From Saccopteryx bilineata (Eukaryota; Chordata; Mammalia; Chiroptera; Emballonuridae): 64,000 bases of DNA. The position numbers and the translations under genes are program-made. The notes under the pieces were generated by a model that had not been told where the DNA came from, made no database searches, and worked only from the letters and a program-made list of their open reading frames with translations. Below, piece after piece: positions 31,786 to 44,268 of the stretch; position 1 is the first letter of the stretch, and every line of letters begins with the position of its first letter. The DNA is taken from assembly GCF_036850765.1 (NCBI RefSeq), contig NC_089492.1, positions 200,662,276 through 200,726,275 of the forward strand, read 5' to 3'.

Positions 31786-32274
31786 TATGATGGTGGAGTA
31801 GTAGAATCTCAGAATACAGTGTTGAAAGGGAATTTAATGATCTGTTCCCAACACTGCTCACTTTTTTTACTTTGGACTTTTAAAGTTGACTAAAATTCAC
31901 TTTTAAAGAATTTATGCATAAGTTTCAAGGCAAGTTGTAAGCTGAAATAAACATACATTAGGCAAGCAGTTGACTAGCCTTCCTGTCTACAGTTGTTTTT
32001 TAGTTTAATTGACACCTGGACTCTAAATATCAACTGTGCCAGGTTTGAAAGGCCTCTGTATTTAATTTGAACTCAGCCTTTACACTCTGAGGATTTTGCA
32101 CAAGGAGTCCTGCCTTTATTAGCTGTTGTGAGCTGTATAGCTTGGACATGGCTGAAATACTAGCTGGGAATCCATCTATTTTTATTCTTTCTTTCTTTTT
32201 CCCTCCCTCCCTCCCTCTCTTTACTGTTTTATAAGAGAGGAGCTGCTTTATATTTTATTACAAAATGTTTTTTG

Positions 32275-32603
32275 TGTTTTTTTTTTTACAGAGACAGAGA
32301 GTCAGAGAGAGGGATAGTTAGGGACAGACAGACAGGAACGGAGAGAGTTGAGAAGCATCAATCATTAGTTTTTCTTTGCAACACCTTAGTTGTTCATTGA
32401 TTGCTTTCTCATATGTGCCTTGACAGTGGGGCTATAGGAGACTGAGTAACCCCTTGCTGGAGCCAGCGACCTTGGGTCCAAGTTGGTGAGCTTTGCTCAA
32501 ACCAGATAAGCCTGCGCTCAAGCCTGCGACCTTGGGGTCTCGAACCTGAGTCCTCCGCATCCCAGTCCGATGCTCTGTCTGCTGCGCTACCACATGGTCA
32601 GGC
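32275..32603 (-). mobile_element. Type B SINE
   Basis: T-rich tail, CAGAGACAGAGAGTCAGAG, GTTGTTCATTGATTGCTTTC body and the head complement ending CGCTACCACATGGTCAGGC. Full length, moderately diverged. Confidence 0.88.
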
Positions 32604-32690
32604 TACAAAATGTTTTAAAATGAAAAGAAGAGAACTTGTAGATTACAGAACTAAATATGAGAGGGGAAGATTACTGTTTTCCCACCCTAT

Positions 32691-33330
32691 TCTTTTTTTT
32701 AAGACTTTATTGATTTTTTTTTTTTTTTTTTTGCATTTTTCTGAAGCTGGAAACGGGGAGAGACAGTCAGACAGACTCCCGCATGCGCCCGACCGGGATC
32801 CACCCGGCACGCCCACCATGGGGCGAAGCTCTGCCCACCAGGGGGCGATGCTCTGCCCATCCTGGGCGTCGCCATGTTGCGACCAGAGCCACTCTAGCGC
32901 CTGAGGCAGAGGCCACAGAGCCATCCCCAGCGCCCAGGCCATCTTTGCTCCAATGGAGCCTTGGCTGCGGGAGGGGAAGAGAGAGACAGAGAGGAAGGCG
33001 CGGCGGAGGGGTGGAGAAGTAAATGGGCGCTTCTCCTGTGTGCCCTGGCCGGGAATCGAACCCGGGTCCTCCGCACGCTAGGCCGACGCTCTACCGCTGA
33101 GCCAACCAGCCAGGGCCAAGACTTTATTGATTTTATAGAGAGGAGAGAGCAGTGGAGGTGGGGGAAAGAGGGGAGCAAGAAGTATTGATGCATAGCTGCG
33201 TCACTTTAGTCATTGTTCATTGCTTGTTGTGTGTGCCTTGACCAGACAAGACAAGCCCAGGGTTTCAAACTTGTGACCTCAGCATTCCAGGTGAATGCTC
33301 TATCTACTGTGCCACCACAGGTCAGGCAAA
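32691..33330 (-). mobile_element. Type C SINE split by a type A SINE
   Basis: Type C in minus orientation, with its tail at 32692-32717 and its body and head at 33118-33330. The flank CCACCCTATTCT is repeated at 32682-32693 and about 33340-33351. The type A copy sits in its tail. Confidence 0.85.
32718..33117 (-). mobile_element. Type A SINE
   Basis: Full-length copy flanked by the 17-bp duplication AAGACTTTATTGATTTT (32701-32717 and 33118-33134). It targeted the A-rich tail of the type C SINE. Confidence 0.95.
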
Positions 33331-33674
33331 GGTTGAGCAGCCACCCTATTCTACCTGTAAATAACTTTTGATTAAAACTGTACCATAGAATAAAATACGA
33401 AAAGTACTTCCAAAACTGTTTTAATATAGTAGGAAAAGGGTATCTGTTACTCTCATGTTATCTCTGTATAACATTGGAAACTTAAGACTGTATTTCTTAA
33501 GGTCTAGTGGACACGTCCAAAGTTATAGGTGGTAACTTTTGACATATTTGTTTTGATTTGGGGTATGGCTAGTCTTGTGATATGTTTAAATAAAGGAGGT
33601 TTGATTTGAAGATATACTTAGTAGGTAGGGACTAAGAAAGAAGTAAAGTCCATGAGTACTGAGTACTAGTTTGG

Positions 33675-34270
33675 GGGGGGGGTTATATTGATTTTAGAGG
33701 GGGTGGGGGGAGAAGGCAGAGAGATAGAGAGAGAGAGAGAGATAAATTTGTTCTACTTATTTATGTGTTCATTGGTTGATTCTTGTCTGTGCCCTGACTG
33801 GGGATCAGGTTCTCAATCTTGGAGTGTTGGGACAATGCCCTAACCAACTGAGCTACCCAGCCGGGGCTACTATTTTTTTTTTTTTTTTGTATTTTTCTGA
33901 AGCTGGAAACAGGGAGAGACAGTCAGACAGACTCCCGCATGCGCCCGACCGGGATCCACCCGGCACGCCCACCAGGGGCGATGCTCTGCCCACCAGGGGG
34001 CGATGCTCTGCCCCTCCGGGGCGTCGCTCTGCCGTGACCAGAGCCACTCTAGCGCCTGGGGCAGAGGCCAAGGAGCCATCCCCAGCGCCCGGGCCATCTT
34101 TGCTCCAATGGAGCCTTAGCTGCGGGAGGGGAAGAGAGAGACCGAGAGGAAGGAGGGGGGTGGGGGTGGAGAAGCAAATGGGCGCTTCTCCTTTGTGCCC
34201 TGGCCGGGAATCGAACCCGGGTCCCCCGCACGCCAGGCCGACGCTCTACCGCTGAGCCAACCGGCCAGGA
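33675..34270 (-). mobile_element. Type D SINE followed by a type A SINE
   Basis: Type D occupies about 33680-33868 and a full-length type A about 33870-34270, both minus. Related flanks (TACTAGTTTG at left, CTCTAGTTTG at right) suggest one original target and a second insertion beside the first. Confidence 0.85.
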
Positions 34271-34673
34271 CTCTAGTTTGTTTTTGAATGAGAACATGTG
34301 CCTCTCTGAGGGAGAGCATGTATTTTTTTAAATCATTTTTTAACTTTTCAGTTACAGTTGACATACAATATTATATTAGTTTCATTTGTACTCTCCAGTG
34401 ATTAGACATTGTATAATTTACTAAGTGATCATCCCGATAAATCTCACATTCATTTGACACTATACATAGTTATTAGACTATGACTATATTCCCTATGCTG
34501 TGCTTTACATTTTCTTGACTATTCTGTTTCTTAATCCCTTCACCTTTTTCACCCACCCCCTCAACCCTCCTCTCATCTGGCAGCTGTCAAAATGTTCTTT
34601 GTATTCATGAGTCTTTTTGTTCTGCTTGTTCATTTGTTTTGTTTTTTAGATTTTGTTGATAGGTATACATTCC

Positions 34674-34867
34674 CATTTTTTTAATTTATTCATTTTAGAG
34701 AGGAGAGGGAGAGACAGAGAGGAGAGACAGAGAAGAGAGAGAAGGGGGGAGGAGCTGGAAGCATCAACTCCCATATGTGCCTTGACCAGGCAAGCCCAGG
34801 GTTTCGAACTGGCGACCTCAACATTTCCAGGTCGACGCTTTATCCACTGCGCCACCATAGGTTAGGC
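34674..34867 (-). mobile_element. Type C SINE
   Basis: Minus orientation with the head complement CGCCACCATAGGTTAGGCC. The flank ATTCCCATTTTT occurs on both sides. Confidence 0.88.
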
Positions 34868-34879
34868 CATATTCCCATT

Positions 34880-35191
34880 TTTGTTTGTGTATGTGACAGA
34901 GACACCGACAGGGACAGATAGAGACAGACAGACAGGAAGGGAGAGAGATGAAAAGTATCAATTTTTCATTGGGCACTTTAGTTGTTCACTGATTGCTTTC
35001 TCATATATGCCTTGACCAGGGAGCTACAGCAGACCCCTTGTTCCAGCCAGCGACCTTGGGCTCAGGCTGGTGAGCTTTGCTCAAACCAGATGAGTCTGCA
35101 CTCAAGCGGGTGACCTCGGGGTCTCGAACCTGGGTCCTCTGCGTACCAGTCTGAAGCTCTATCCACTGCACCACTGCCTGCCTGGTTAGGC
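34880..35191 (-). mobile_element. Type B SINE
   Basis: Full type B body in minus orientation. Its flanks (ATTCCCATTTT and ATTCCTATTTT) repeat the target used by the adjoining type C copy. Confidence 0.85.
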
Positions 35192-35510
35192 TATTCCTAT
35201 TTTATTGTTCATATTTTTTATCTTTTCTTTTTCTTAAAGAAGACCCTTTAACATTTCATGTAATACTGGTTTGGTGATGTTGAACTCCTTTAGCTTTTTC
35301 TTGTCTGGGAAGCTCTTTATCTGTCCTCTGATTCTAAATGTTAGCCTTACTGGGTAGAGTAATCTTGGTTCTAGGTCCTCGCTTTTCATCAATTTGAATA
35401 TTTCTTGTCAATCTCTTCTGGCCTGCAAAGTCTCTGTTGAGAAATCAGCTAACAGTCTTCTGGGAGCTCCTAACTGCTTTTCTTTTGCTGCTCTTAAGAT
35501 TCTCTCTTTG

Positions 35511-35838
35511 GCCTGACCAGGTGGTGGCGCAGTGGATAGAGCGTCGGACTGGGATGCGGAAGGACCCAGGTTCGAGACCCCAAGGTCGCCAGCTTGAGCA
35601 TGGGCTCATCTGGTTTGAGCAAAGAGCTCACCAGCTTAGACCCAAGGTCGCTGGTTCCAGCAGGGAGTTACTCGGTCTGCTGAAGGCCCGCAGGTCAAGG
35701 CACATGTGAGAAAGCAATCAATGAACAACTAAGAAGTCGCAAAGTGCAACAAGAAACTGATGATTGATGCTTCTCATCTCTTTCCGTTCCTGTCTGTCTG
35801 TCCCTGTCTATCTCTGCCTCTGTAAAAAAAAAAAAAAA
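35511..35838 (+). mobile_element. Type B SINE, plus orientation
   Basis: Head GGTGGTGGCGCAGTGGATAG, box-B-like GGTTCGAGACC, and an A16 tail. The flanks AAGATTCTCTCTTT and AAGATTCTCTGTCTTT give an approximate TSD. Confidence 0.92.
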
Positions 35839-36106
35839 AGATTCTCTGTCTTTTGGCATTTTAATTACAATGTGCCTTGCTATGGGCCTCTTTGGGTTCA
35901 TCTCTGTGCTTCCTGGACTTGTGTGTCTATTTCCTTTACCAGGTTAGGGAAGTTTTCTGTCATTATTTTTTCAAACAGATTTTCCATTTTTTGCTCTCTT
36001 TTCTCCTTCCAGCACCCCATATAATATGAATATTGGTACACTTGAAGTTGTCCCATAGATTCCTTACACTATCTTCATTTTTTTTGTATCCTCCTTTCCT
36101 TCCTTT

Positions 36107-36339
36107 TCCCCTTCCCCTTCCCCTTCCCCTTCCCCTTCCCCTTCCCCTTCCCCTTCCCCTTCCCTTCCCCTTCCCCTTCCCCTTCCCCTTCCCTTTCCCC
36201 TTTCTCTTCCCCATCCCCTTCCCCTTCCCCTTCCCTTTCCCCTTTCTCTTCCCCATCCCCTTCCCCTTTCCCTTCCCCTTCCCCTTCCCCTTCCCCTTCC
36301 CCTTCCCCTTCCCCTTCCCCTTCCCCTTCCCCTTCCCCT
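36107..36339. repeat. (CCCCTT)n hexanucleotide array in intron 1
   Basis: About 39 units of CCCCTT (GGGGAA on the minus strand) with a few shortened units, 543 bp upstream of exon 2. The minus strand has many G4 runs spaced by two bases. Confidence 0.97.
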
Positions 36340-37111
<772 letters not shown>

Positions 37112-37114
37112 TAG

Positions 37115-37720
37115 GTGTGTGGCTGACTGTCTCTTACCGACCGACTATGTCCCTTTGGGGCAGTTACTTAACTTTTCTGTTCCACAGTTCCCTCCTTGTA
37201 ATGAGGTAGTGATATTAATCTAATTCTTAAGGGCTTTGGGGGGCATAAATAAGTTAATTATATAAATCAGTGGTCCTCAACCCCCGGACCACAGACTGGT
37301 ACCAGTCTGTGGGCCATTTGGTACCGGTCTGCAGAGAAAGAATAAATAACTTACATTATTTCCATTTTATTTATATTTAAGTCTGAACGATGTTTTAATT
37401 TTTAAAAATGACCAGATTCCCTGTTACATCGTCTAAGACTCACTCTTGACGCTTGTCTCGTAAGTTCGACAATTATATTTAAAAATACCACAGTTTTTAC
37501 GTCGGTCACATAATTTTATATTATGCATTTATCTGTCCCACCCTAAAGGCTGGTCTGTGAAAATATTTTCTGACATTAACCGGTCCGTGGCCCAAAAAAG
37601 GTTGGGGACCACTGATATAAATGAGTAACTAAGGATACTGTCTGCTCTGTCAGTATATCTCATTATGTGAGCTATATAACATGATCATTTATTATTATTA
37701 TCACATAGTTCCCTAAAGAG
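37115..37720 (+). repeat. MIR SINE split by a hAT MITE
   Basis: 37115-37267 follows the MIR pattern (CAGTTACTTAACTTTTCTGT, then GTAATGAGGTAGTGATATTAATC). It resumes after the hAT with ATATAAATGAGTAACTAAGG and an AT-rich tail. Ancient copy just downstream of exon 2. Confidence 0.75.
37268..37614. mobile_element. hAT MITE, 347 bp
   Basis: Ends CAGTGGTCCTCAACC and GGTTGGGGACCACTG are inverted repeats with one mismatch. The 8-bp duplication ATATAAAT lies at 37260-37267 and 37615-37622. No coding frame. Confidence 0.95.
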
Positions 37721-37745
37721 TTATACATATATAAGGAGCTTAACT

Positions 37746-38328
37746 TGTAGTAAGGTACCAAAAAGCTGCAAAATTAATATTGATATTCTAGGAGGAAAGG
37801 TCAGGCTTTCCTGTCCTGTCCTTCCTTTGGGGAGGGGAGGGAGAAGAATGTAGAAGTTTCTGGCTTGCAAGGACAATGGGTCATTTAGTTTTAAATCTAA
37901 AATAAAGGGAAACTTCTTCTCTTTCACTGGGAGACAGAATTTACATACCACTCTACATTGATTGAAGTTCCTCCCCCCTTCCTGGAATCTTGAGAGTAAC
38001 ATACCTCTAGGCTAGTGAGGGAAGATGAACCCTGAAAGATTGTAAATATCTTTGATTGTGTTACCTTGAGAGTCTTAATGTTTTTATGTATCCCCTAAAC
38101 AAATGTTGTAAATTTGTGCCATGATATCCTGCTCTCTCCAGCCTGTGTGTGATCAAGGTTATATAACTGGCCCCTGAGGTGTATTTGGTGCACATAGTTT
38201 GGGTCTGCAAATGTCCTGTGTCAGCCATATGCTGCCAGCATATTTAATAAATCTCCTCCTTTAATAAAACCCTTCAAAACTCATTTGGACTTGGTGTCTC
38301 TATGTGAACCCGCAGAAGTGAGGTACAG
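37746..38328 (+). repeat. Candidate solo LTR (class I-like)
   Basis: Contains GGTTATATAACTGG, a TATA-like box, and AATAAAACCCTTCAAAACTC followed by a U5-like GGTGTCTCTATGTGAACCC, the layout of gammaretroviral LTRs. Possible ends are TGTAGTAAGG and GAGGTACA. No TSD was verified. Confidence 0.5.
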
Positions 38329-38380
38329 TACTTTTCAGTATCTGTACAGTACTTTACAACAAACTGTGCTTTAATATATA

Positions 38381-38977
38381 CAGTGTGTCCGTAAAGTCAT
38401 GGTACACTTTTGACCGGTCACAGGAAAGCAACAAAAGATGATAGAAATGTGAAATCTGCACCAAATAAAAGGAAAACTCTCCCAGTTTCATACCTATTCA
38501 GTGCAGTTAGATGTGGGCTCATGCACAGATTTTTTAGGGCTCCTTAGGTAGCTATCCCATATAGCCTCTACAGACTCGTCACTGACTGATGGCCTATCAG
38601 AACGGGGTTTCTCCACCAAACTGCTGGTTTCCTTCAACTGCTTATCCCACCGAATAATGTTATTCCTATGTGGTGGCGCTTCGCTACAAACACGCTGATA
38701 TTCACATTGCACTTTGGTCACGGATTCGAATTTAGCGAGCCACAGAACACACTGAACTTTCCTCTGTACTGTTCACATCTCGACTGGCATGGCCGTGGGC
38801 TGCTCTACTGTATACTTGGTGTAATGTCATCATCTGTGCATGCGCACATGCTGCCACATCATCCTACAGAAACTGGGAGGGTTTTCCTTTTATTTGGCGC
38901 AGATTTCACATTTTTATTGTCTTTTGTTGTTTTCCTGTGACCGGTCAAAAGTGCACCATGACTTTATGGACACACTG
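38381..38977 (-). mobile_element. Tc1/mariner derivative, 597 bp, copy 1
   Basis: Inverted repeats of about 110 bp begin CAGTGTGTCCGTAAAGTCAT at the left and have the same complement at the right; TA flanks both ends (38379-38380, 38978-38979). The minus strand carries a 75-codon fragment of the transposase N terminus. Same length as the copy at 61706-62302. Confidence 0.92.
38494..38721 (-). pseudogene. Mariner transposase N-terminal helix-turn-helix fragment
   Basis: The frame contains EAPPHRNNIIRWDKQLKETS, then KPRSDRPSVSDESVEAI and SYLRSPKKSV, matching the paired-like HTH N terminus of mariner-type transposases. The DDE catalytic domain is absent: the frame runs straight into the terminal repeat. 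The homologous frame in copy 2 is at 61971-62189. Confidence 0.8.
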
Positions 38978-38989
38978 TAGTTAGAAATA

Positions 38990-39141
38990 CAGCGGTGGAC
39001 AAAAGTAGGTTTACAGTTGTACCTATGGAAAATAGTGCCAAAAAAAGAGAATGAAAATAGTGCAGTAGTTAATCATTAATAATACAAGAATGAACTGTCT
39101 TGCACACTCAAAACCTGTAAGCCTACTTTTGCCAACCTCTG
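38990..39141. mobile_element. Mariner MITE, 152 bp
   Basis: Left end CAGCGGTGGACAAAAGTAGG and the complement of the right end (CAGAGGTTGGCAAAAGTAGG) are inverted repeats, with TA at both flanks. It lies only 12 bp from the 597-bp element. The same family is split at 14234-17040. Confidence 0.9.
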
Positions 39142-39143
39142 TA

Positions 39144-40290
39144 CAGGCTGCAGAATCTCATAAATCATGCTCCACATTATCCCTCAGGTATAGACCTTAT
39201 TATAAGCATAATTATTTGAAATTCTTTTGGAATGTCATTTTAGACACATTTGATCATTTGCAAAGAAAGAGACCTTGCTTCCAAAACTATTCTGCCTGTG
39301 ACCCTAAGACTTGCACAGGTGGCTCAACCCCTCAGAGCTACAGTATCCTCGTCAAGAACATAAGGACACTGCCTGCGTTGATGAGGTTAGGGAGTAAATA
39401 AATGCAGGAAGTGTATTTTCCTCATGTTTAGTCTTGACCATGTTAAATCGTCTTCTCCTTTTCTGGAGTGTTATTCTCTTATTTAAATTGTGTAAAATAA
39501 GTTCCTCTTTTGAGCATGACTGCTGGCACAGAGCAATCACATCTGTTTTCCAGAATACCCACCGGCTTCTTTTTAATCAGGTTGTTCCTCTGGGACACTC
39601 CCCCAGGGTCCTCTGTTTTGTTGTCATCATCAGTCTTTCCCTTTCAGAAAGTGTCTTAGCTGATGTCAAGTTTAAAAAAGGGAAAATCTAACTTGAGAAG
39701 GAACTGGTTAGTGGTGAAGAAATTTTCTGGTGGGAAAACTGCTAGTAAGTGACCCAACAGCTCTCCAGTAACCGTAGCCTGTGTTTTTTCCTGGAACAAC
39801 AGGCAGGTATTTAGGGAGATGGCACTGCTGAGCCTCCACATTTGCTGTGTGCTGAGCCCTAACTAGATTCAGAATACCTGCTATTCATCAAACAGTATAC
39901 CGAAAATATCTGTTCAGAATAGTGAACTTCTGTTGCATTGTGAATTATTAATGCAAGTAGCAATTTGATTATAAGTTACATTAAAATGTTTAAACCAGGT
40001 ATACTATTCAAATGATTATGACTCAGGCTAAACATTCATTCTGGGATTATGCTTGGGTATGCATGTTTTACTTTATTTTTAAATTAGACATAAAAGGATC
40101 AGCAAAATCAGAATATGATAAGCTGTCTACATCTGAGGTAGAACTTCAATGGTGCACAGCATGTGTGTCTGCAGAGCAAAATACACCCACAAAAGATAAA
40201 TGGCATGCATGGTGTGACAGGGTAGCATGCAGACAGTTGTAGCAGCCTAAATGCTGTGGAGTATGTTTAATTATAAGAATCTAGTTGTAC
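39144..40290 (+). other. EIF2AK3: Intron 2 DNA, nothing recognised
   Basis: Only short frames, no repeat signature that I can name and no exon candidates. Confidence 0.4.
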
Positions 40291-40297
40291 TTGAAGG

Positions 40298-40672
40298 TTT
40301 TCTTTTTTCTTCTTCTCCTTTTCCAAATGAAAGGAGGGGAGATAGAGAGACAGACTCTTGCATGTGCCCCAACCAACTGAGATCCACCTGGCAACCCCTG
40401 TCTGGGGCCAGTGCTCTGCCCATGTGGGGTCATGCTTGCAACTGAGCTATTTTTAGTACCTGAGATGGAGGTTTCATAGAGCCATCCTCAGCACCCAGGG
40501 TTGATGTACTTGAACCAATGGAGCCATGGCTGTAGGAGGGGAAGAGAGTTAGGGGGGAGGGGGAGAGGTGGAGAAGCAGATGGGCACTTTTCCTGTGTGC
40601 CCTGACTGGGAATCAAACCTGGGACATCCATACACCAGGCCAACACTCTACCACTGAGCCAGCTGGCCAGGG
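40298..40672 (-). mobile_element. Old type A SINE
   Basis: Recognisable along its length (AGGAGGGGAGATAGAGAGAC; head complement CCACTGAGCCAGCTGGCCAG) but far more diverged than other type A copies. The flank TGAAGGTT is repeated at 40290 and 40674. Confidence 0.85.
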
Positions 40673-40679
40673 CTGAAGG

Positions 40680-41703
40680 TTATATAGCTGGCTCTTTAAC
40701 TTAAATTTTTAAAAGTTTAACTATCATCAGTATACAATATTATATAACTCTCAGGTGTACAATATAGTGACTTGACATTTTTATACCTTACAATGTGTTC
40801 ACCCCTCTAATTCAAGTAATTATCTGTCACTGTGCAGATTTCTTTGTTTTTGTTTTCAATTAGCAATAATAGCATCTCGGATAAACTTCATTGGCTACAA
40901 TATTGCCACTGCACAAAGCTGTGGTTACCTTGCAGATTTATCAGTGTTACTGACTACATTCTGCTTCACTTTTCTTATCCATCCCCCACCCTTCCCCCTC
41001 TGGTAACAACCATCCTTGACCTTTGTTTCTATGAGTCTGTTTTTATTTTGTTGTACTTGCTCTTTTTTTTTTTTTAAAGATTCCACATATAAGTGAAAAC
41101 ATACTATATTTGTCACTCTCTGTCTGACTTATTTCACATAGCATAATACCTACTAGGTCCATCTGTGTTGTGGCAAATGGCAAGATTTTGTCCTCTTTTA
41201 TTATTGTGGAATATTCCATTGTATAAATGCACCACATCTCCTTTGTCTGTTCATCTAGTGATGGACACCTAAGTTACTTCTATACACTGGCTATTGTAAA
41301 TAATGATGCAATGAACATAAGAGTGCATGTGTCTTTTCAAATTAGTAATTTTGTTTTCTTTGGCTATATACCCAGAAGTAGAATTGCTGGGTCATATGGT
41401 AGATCTATTTTATTCCACAGTGGCTGCACCAGTCTGCATTCCCACCAGCAGTGCATGAGGGTTTCATTTTCTCTACATCCTTGTCAACACATGTAATTTG
41501 TTGACTTTTTTATAATAACCACTTTGACTGTTGTGAGATGATATCTGACTTTGGTTTTGATCTGTGGTTTCCTAATGATTGGTGACATTGAGCATCTATT
41601 CATATGTCTGTGGTCCTGTGTATATCTTCTCTGTAGAAATGTCTTTTCTTGTCTTCTGCCCAGTTTTTATCAGATTGTGTATTTTTTTACTGAGTTGTAT
41701 GAG
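40680..41703 (-). mobile_element. Old L1, 3' part, minus strand
   Basis: The plus strand reads as the complement of an L1 ORF2 end and 3' UTR (for example CACAGTGGCTGCACCAGTCT and CATTCCCACCAGCAG). Diverged; frames broken. It may share an origin with the 5' part at 48905-52785. Confidence 0.75.
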
Positions 41704-42000
41704 TTTTTTTCTTTCTTTTTTAAAAATTTATTGTGTTTACATAGATTCTAATGTCACTCGTGTTTCGCAGTACACCCCCCGTCTCCCTCCCCGTAATGCC
41801 CTCCCCCCTTCCCTCCAGGAGTTGCTTTTCTGCTCTCGTCCCATCCTATCACCCTATCATCCCCTTTCCCTCTGTCCGCTTTCCTTCTGGTCCCTTTGAT
41901 CCCGCCTCTGTCTCTATTCTGCTCCTCAGTTCATATTGTTTGTCGGATTCCTCGTATGAGTGAGGTCATATGATATTTTTCTTTCTCTGCCTGGCTTATT

Positions 42001-42540
42001 TCACTTAACATAATAGTTTCCAGGTCCATCCATGTTGTCGCAAAATATATTTCCTTTTTCACAGCCCCATAGTATTCCATTGTGTATATATGTACCAAGC
42101 ATTTTAATCCAATCATCCACTGACGGACACTTGGGCTGTTTCCAGGTCTTGGCTATTGTAAACAATGCTGCCATAAACATGGGAGTGCATTTCTCCTTTT
42201 CAAACTGTGCTATGGTATTATTGGGGTATATTCCTAAAAGTGGGATGGCTGGGTCAAAAGGCAGTTCGATTTTAAATTTTTTGAGGAATCTCCATACTGT
42301 TTTCCACAGTGGCTGCACCAGTCTGCATTCACACCAGCAGTGCAGGAGGGTTCCCTTTTCTCCGCATCCTTGCCAGCACTTATTCTGTGTTGTTTTGTTG
42401 ATGAATACCATTCTTACTGGTGTGAGGTGATATCTCATTGGGGTTTTAATTTGCATTTCTCTAATGATTAGTGATGTTGAACATTTTTTCATATGCCTAT
42501 TGGCCATCTGTATGTCCTCTTTGGGGAAGTGTCTATTCAT
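42001..42540 (-). pseudogene. L1 ORF2 C-terminal fragment
   Basis: A 179-codon frame has L1 ORF2 C-terminal landmarks: [20 protein letters not shown], the Cys motif region [40 protein letters not shown], and the region near [11 protein letters not shown]. Upstream ORF2 pieces are at 42729-43160, 43255-43527 ([20 protein letters not shown]), 43633-43924 (reverse-transcriptase palm, with [20 protein letters not shown]) and 45572-45919 (endonuclease end). Confidence 0.9.
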
Positions 42541-44268
42541 CTCTTTTGCCCATTTTTTGATTGGATTGTTTATTTTCCTGGTGTTGAGTTTTACAAGTTC
42601 TTTAAAATTTTGGTTATTAACCCCTTATCAGACGTATTGTCGAGTATGTTCTCCCATTGTGTGGTTTGCCTTTTTATTTTGTTCATATTGTCTATAGCTG
42701 TGCAAAAGCTTTTCAGTTTGATATATTCCTATTTGTTCATCCTGTCCTTTATTTCCCTTGAATGTGGAGATAAATCAGCAAATATATTGCTGCGAGTGAT
42801 GTCGGAGAGCTTATTGCCTATGTTTTTCTCTAGGATGCTTATGGTTTCATGACTTACATTTAAGTCTTTTATCCATTTTGAGTTTATTTTTGTGAATAGT
42901 GTGAGTTGGTGGTCTAGTTTCATTTTTTTGCAGCTAGCTGACCAATTTTTCCAACACCATTTGCTCAAGAGACTGACTTTACTCCATTGTATGCTATCAC
43001 CACCCTTGTCAAATATCAATTGTTCATAAAGGTGCGGGTTTATTTCTGCATTTCTCTGTTCTGTTCCATTGATCTCTATGCCTGTTCTTATGCCAGTACC
43101 AAGCTGTTTTGAGTACAATGGACTTGTAATATAACTTGATGTCTGGTCGTGTGATAACACCCACTTTATTCTTCTTTTTCAAGATTGCTGAGGCTATTTG
43201 TGTTCTTTTTTGGTTCCATATGAATGTTTGGAATATTTGTTCTATATCTTTGAGCTATGTTCTTGGTATTTTAATAGGAATTGCATTGAATTTATAAATT
43301 GCTTTGGGTAATATGGACATTTTAATGATGTTTATTCTTCCTATTCGTGAACATGGTATATGCTTCCACTTGTTTGTATCTTCCTTGATTTCTTTTATCC
43401 ATGTTTTATAATTTTCTGAGTACAAGTCTTTAACCTCCTTGGTTAAATTTACTCCTAGGTATTTTTTTTGTTGTTGTTGCAATAGTGAAGGGGATTGTTT
43501 TCTTAATTTCTCTTTCAGACAGATCATTGTTGGTGTATGTATAAAAATGTCTCTGATTGCTGAGTATTACTTTTATATCCTGACACCTTGCTGAATTCCT
43601 TTATCAGGTTCAGTAGTTTTTTTACTGTAACTTTAGGGTTTTCTAGGTATCATATCATCAGAAAATAATGATAGTTTTACTTCTTCTTTTCCAATTTGGA
43701 TGCCTTTTATTTCTTCTTGTCTGATTGCTGTGGCTAGGACTTCCAGAACTATATTGAATAAGAGTGGTGAAAGGGGGCACCCCTGCCTTGTTCCTGATCT
43801 TAAGGGAATTGCTTTTAACTTTTTCCCATTGGAGTATGATGTTGGCTGTGGGTCTGTCATACATGGCCTTTATCATGTTGAGGTATGATCCCTGTATTCC
43901 CACTTTGCTGAGCGTTTTGATCACGAATGGGTGCTGGATTTTATCAAACCCTTCTTCTGCATCAATTGATATTATCGTTTTGGTTTTTGTCCTTCCTTTT
44001 GCTTATGTGATGAATCATATTGATTGATTTGCAAATATTGTACCAGCCTTGCCTCCCCAGAATAAATCTCACTTGATCATGGTGTATGATTTTTTTCATG
44101 ATTGCTGGATCCGGTTTGCTAATATTTTGTTGAGAATTTTAGCATTTAAATTCATCAGTGATATTGGCCTATAATTTTCTTTCTTTGTGTTGTCTTTGCC
44201 TTGTTTTGGAATCAGAATTATGCTCACCTCATAAAAGGAGCTTGGAAGTTTTCCATCTTGAATTTTTT

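Larger units (their letters stand above)
34330..36080 (-). mobile_element. Internally deleted L1 with three SINEs
   Basis: 34330-34650 resembles an L1 3' UTR/ORF2 end. It joins sequence like the ORF2 start and ORF1 (35210-35510, 35839-36080; compare the younger L1 at 46430-46900) with most of ORF2 missing. No coding potential is left. SINEs lie at 34674-34867 (type C), 34880-35191 (type B) and 35511-35838 (type B). Confidence 0.7.
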
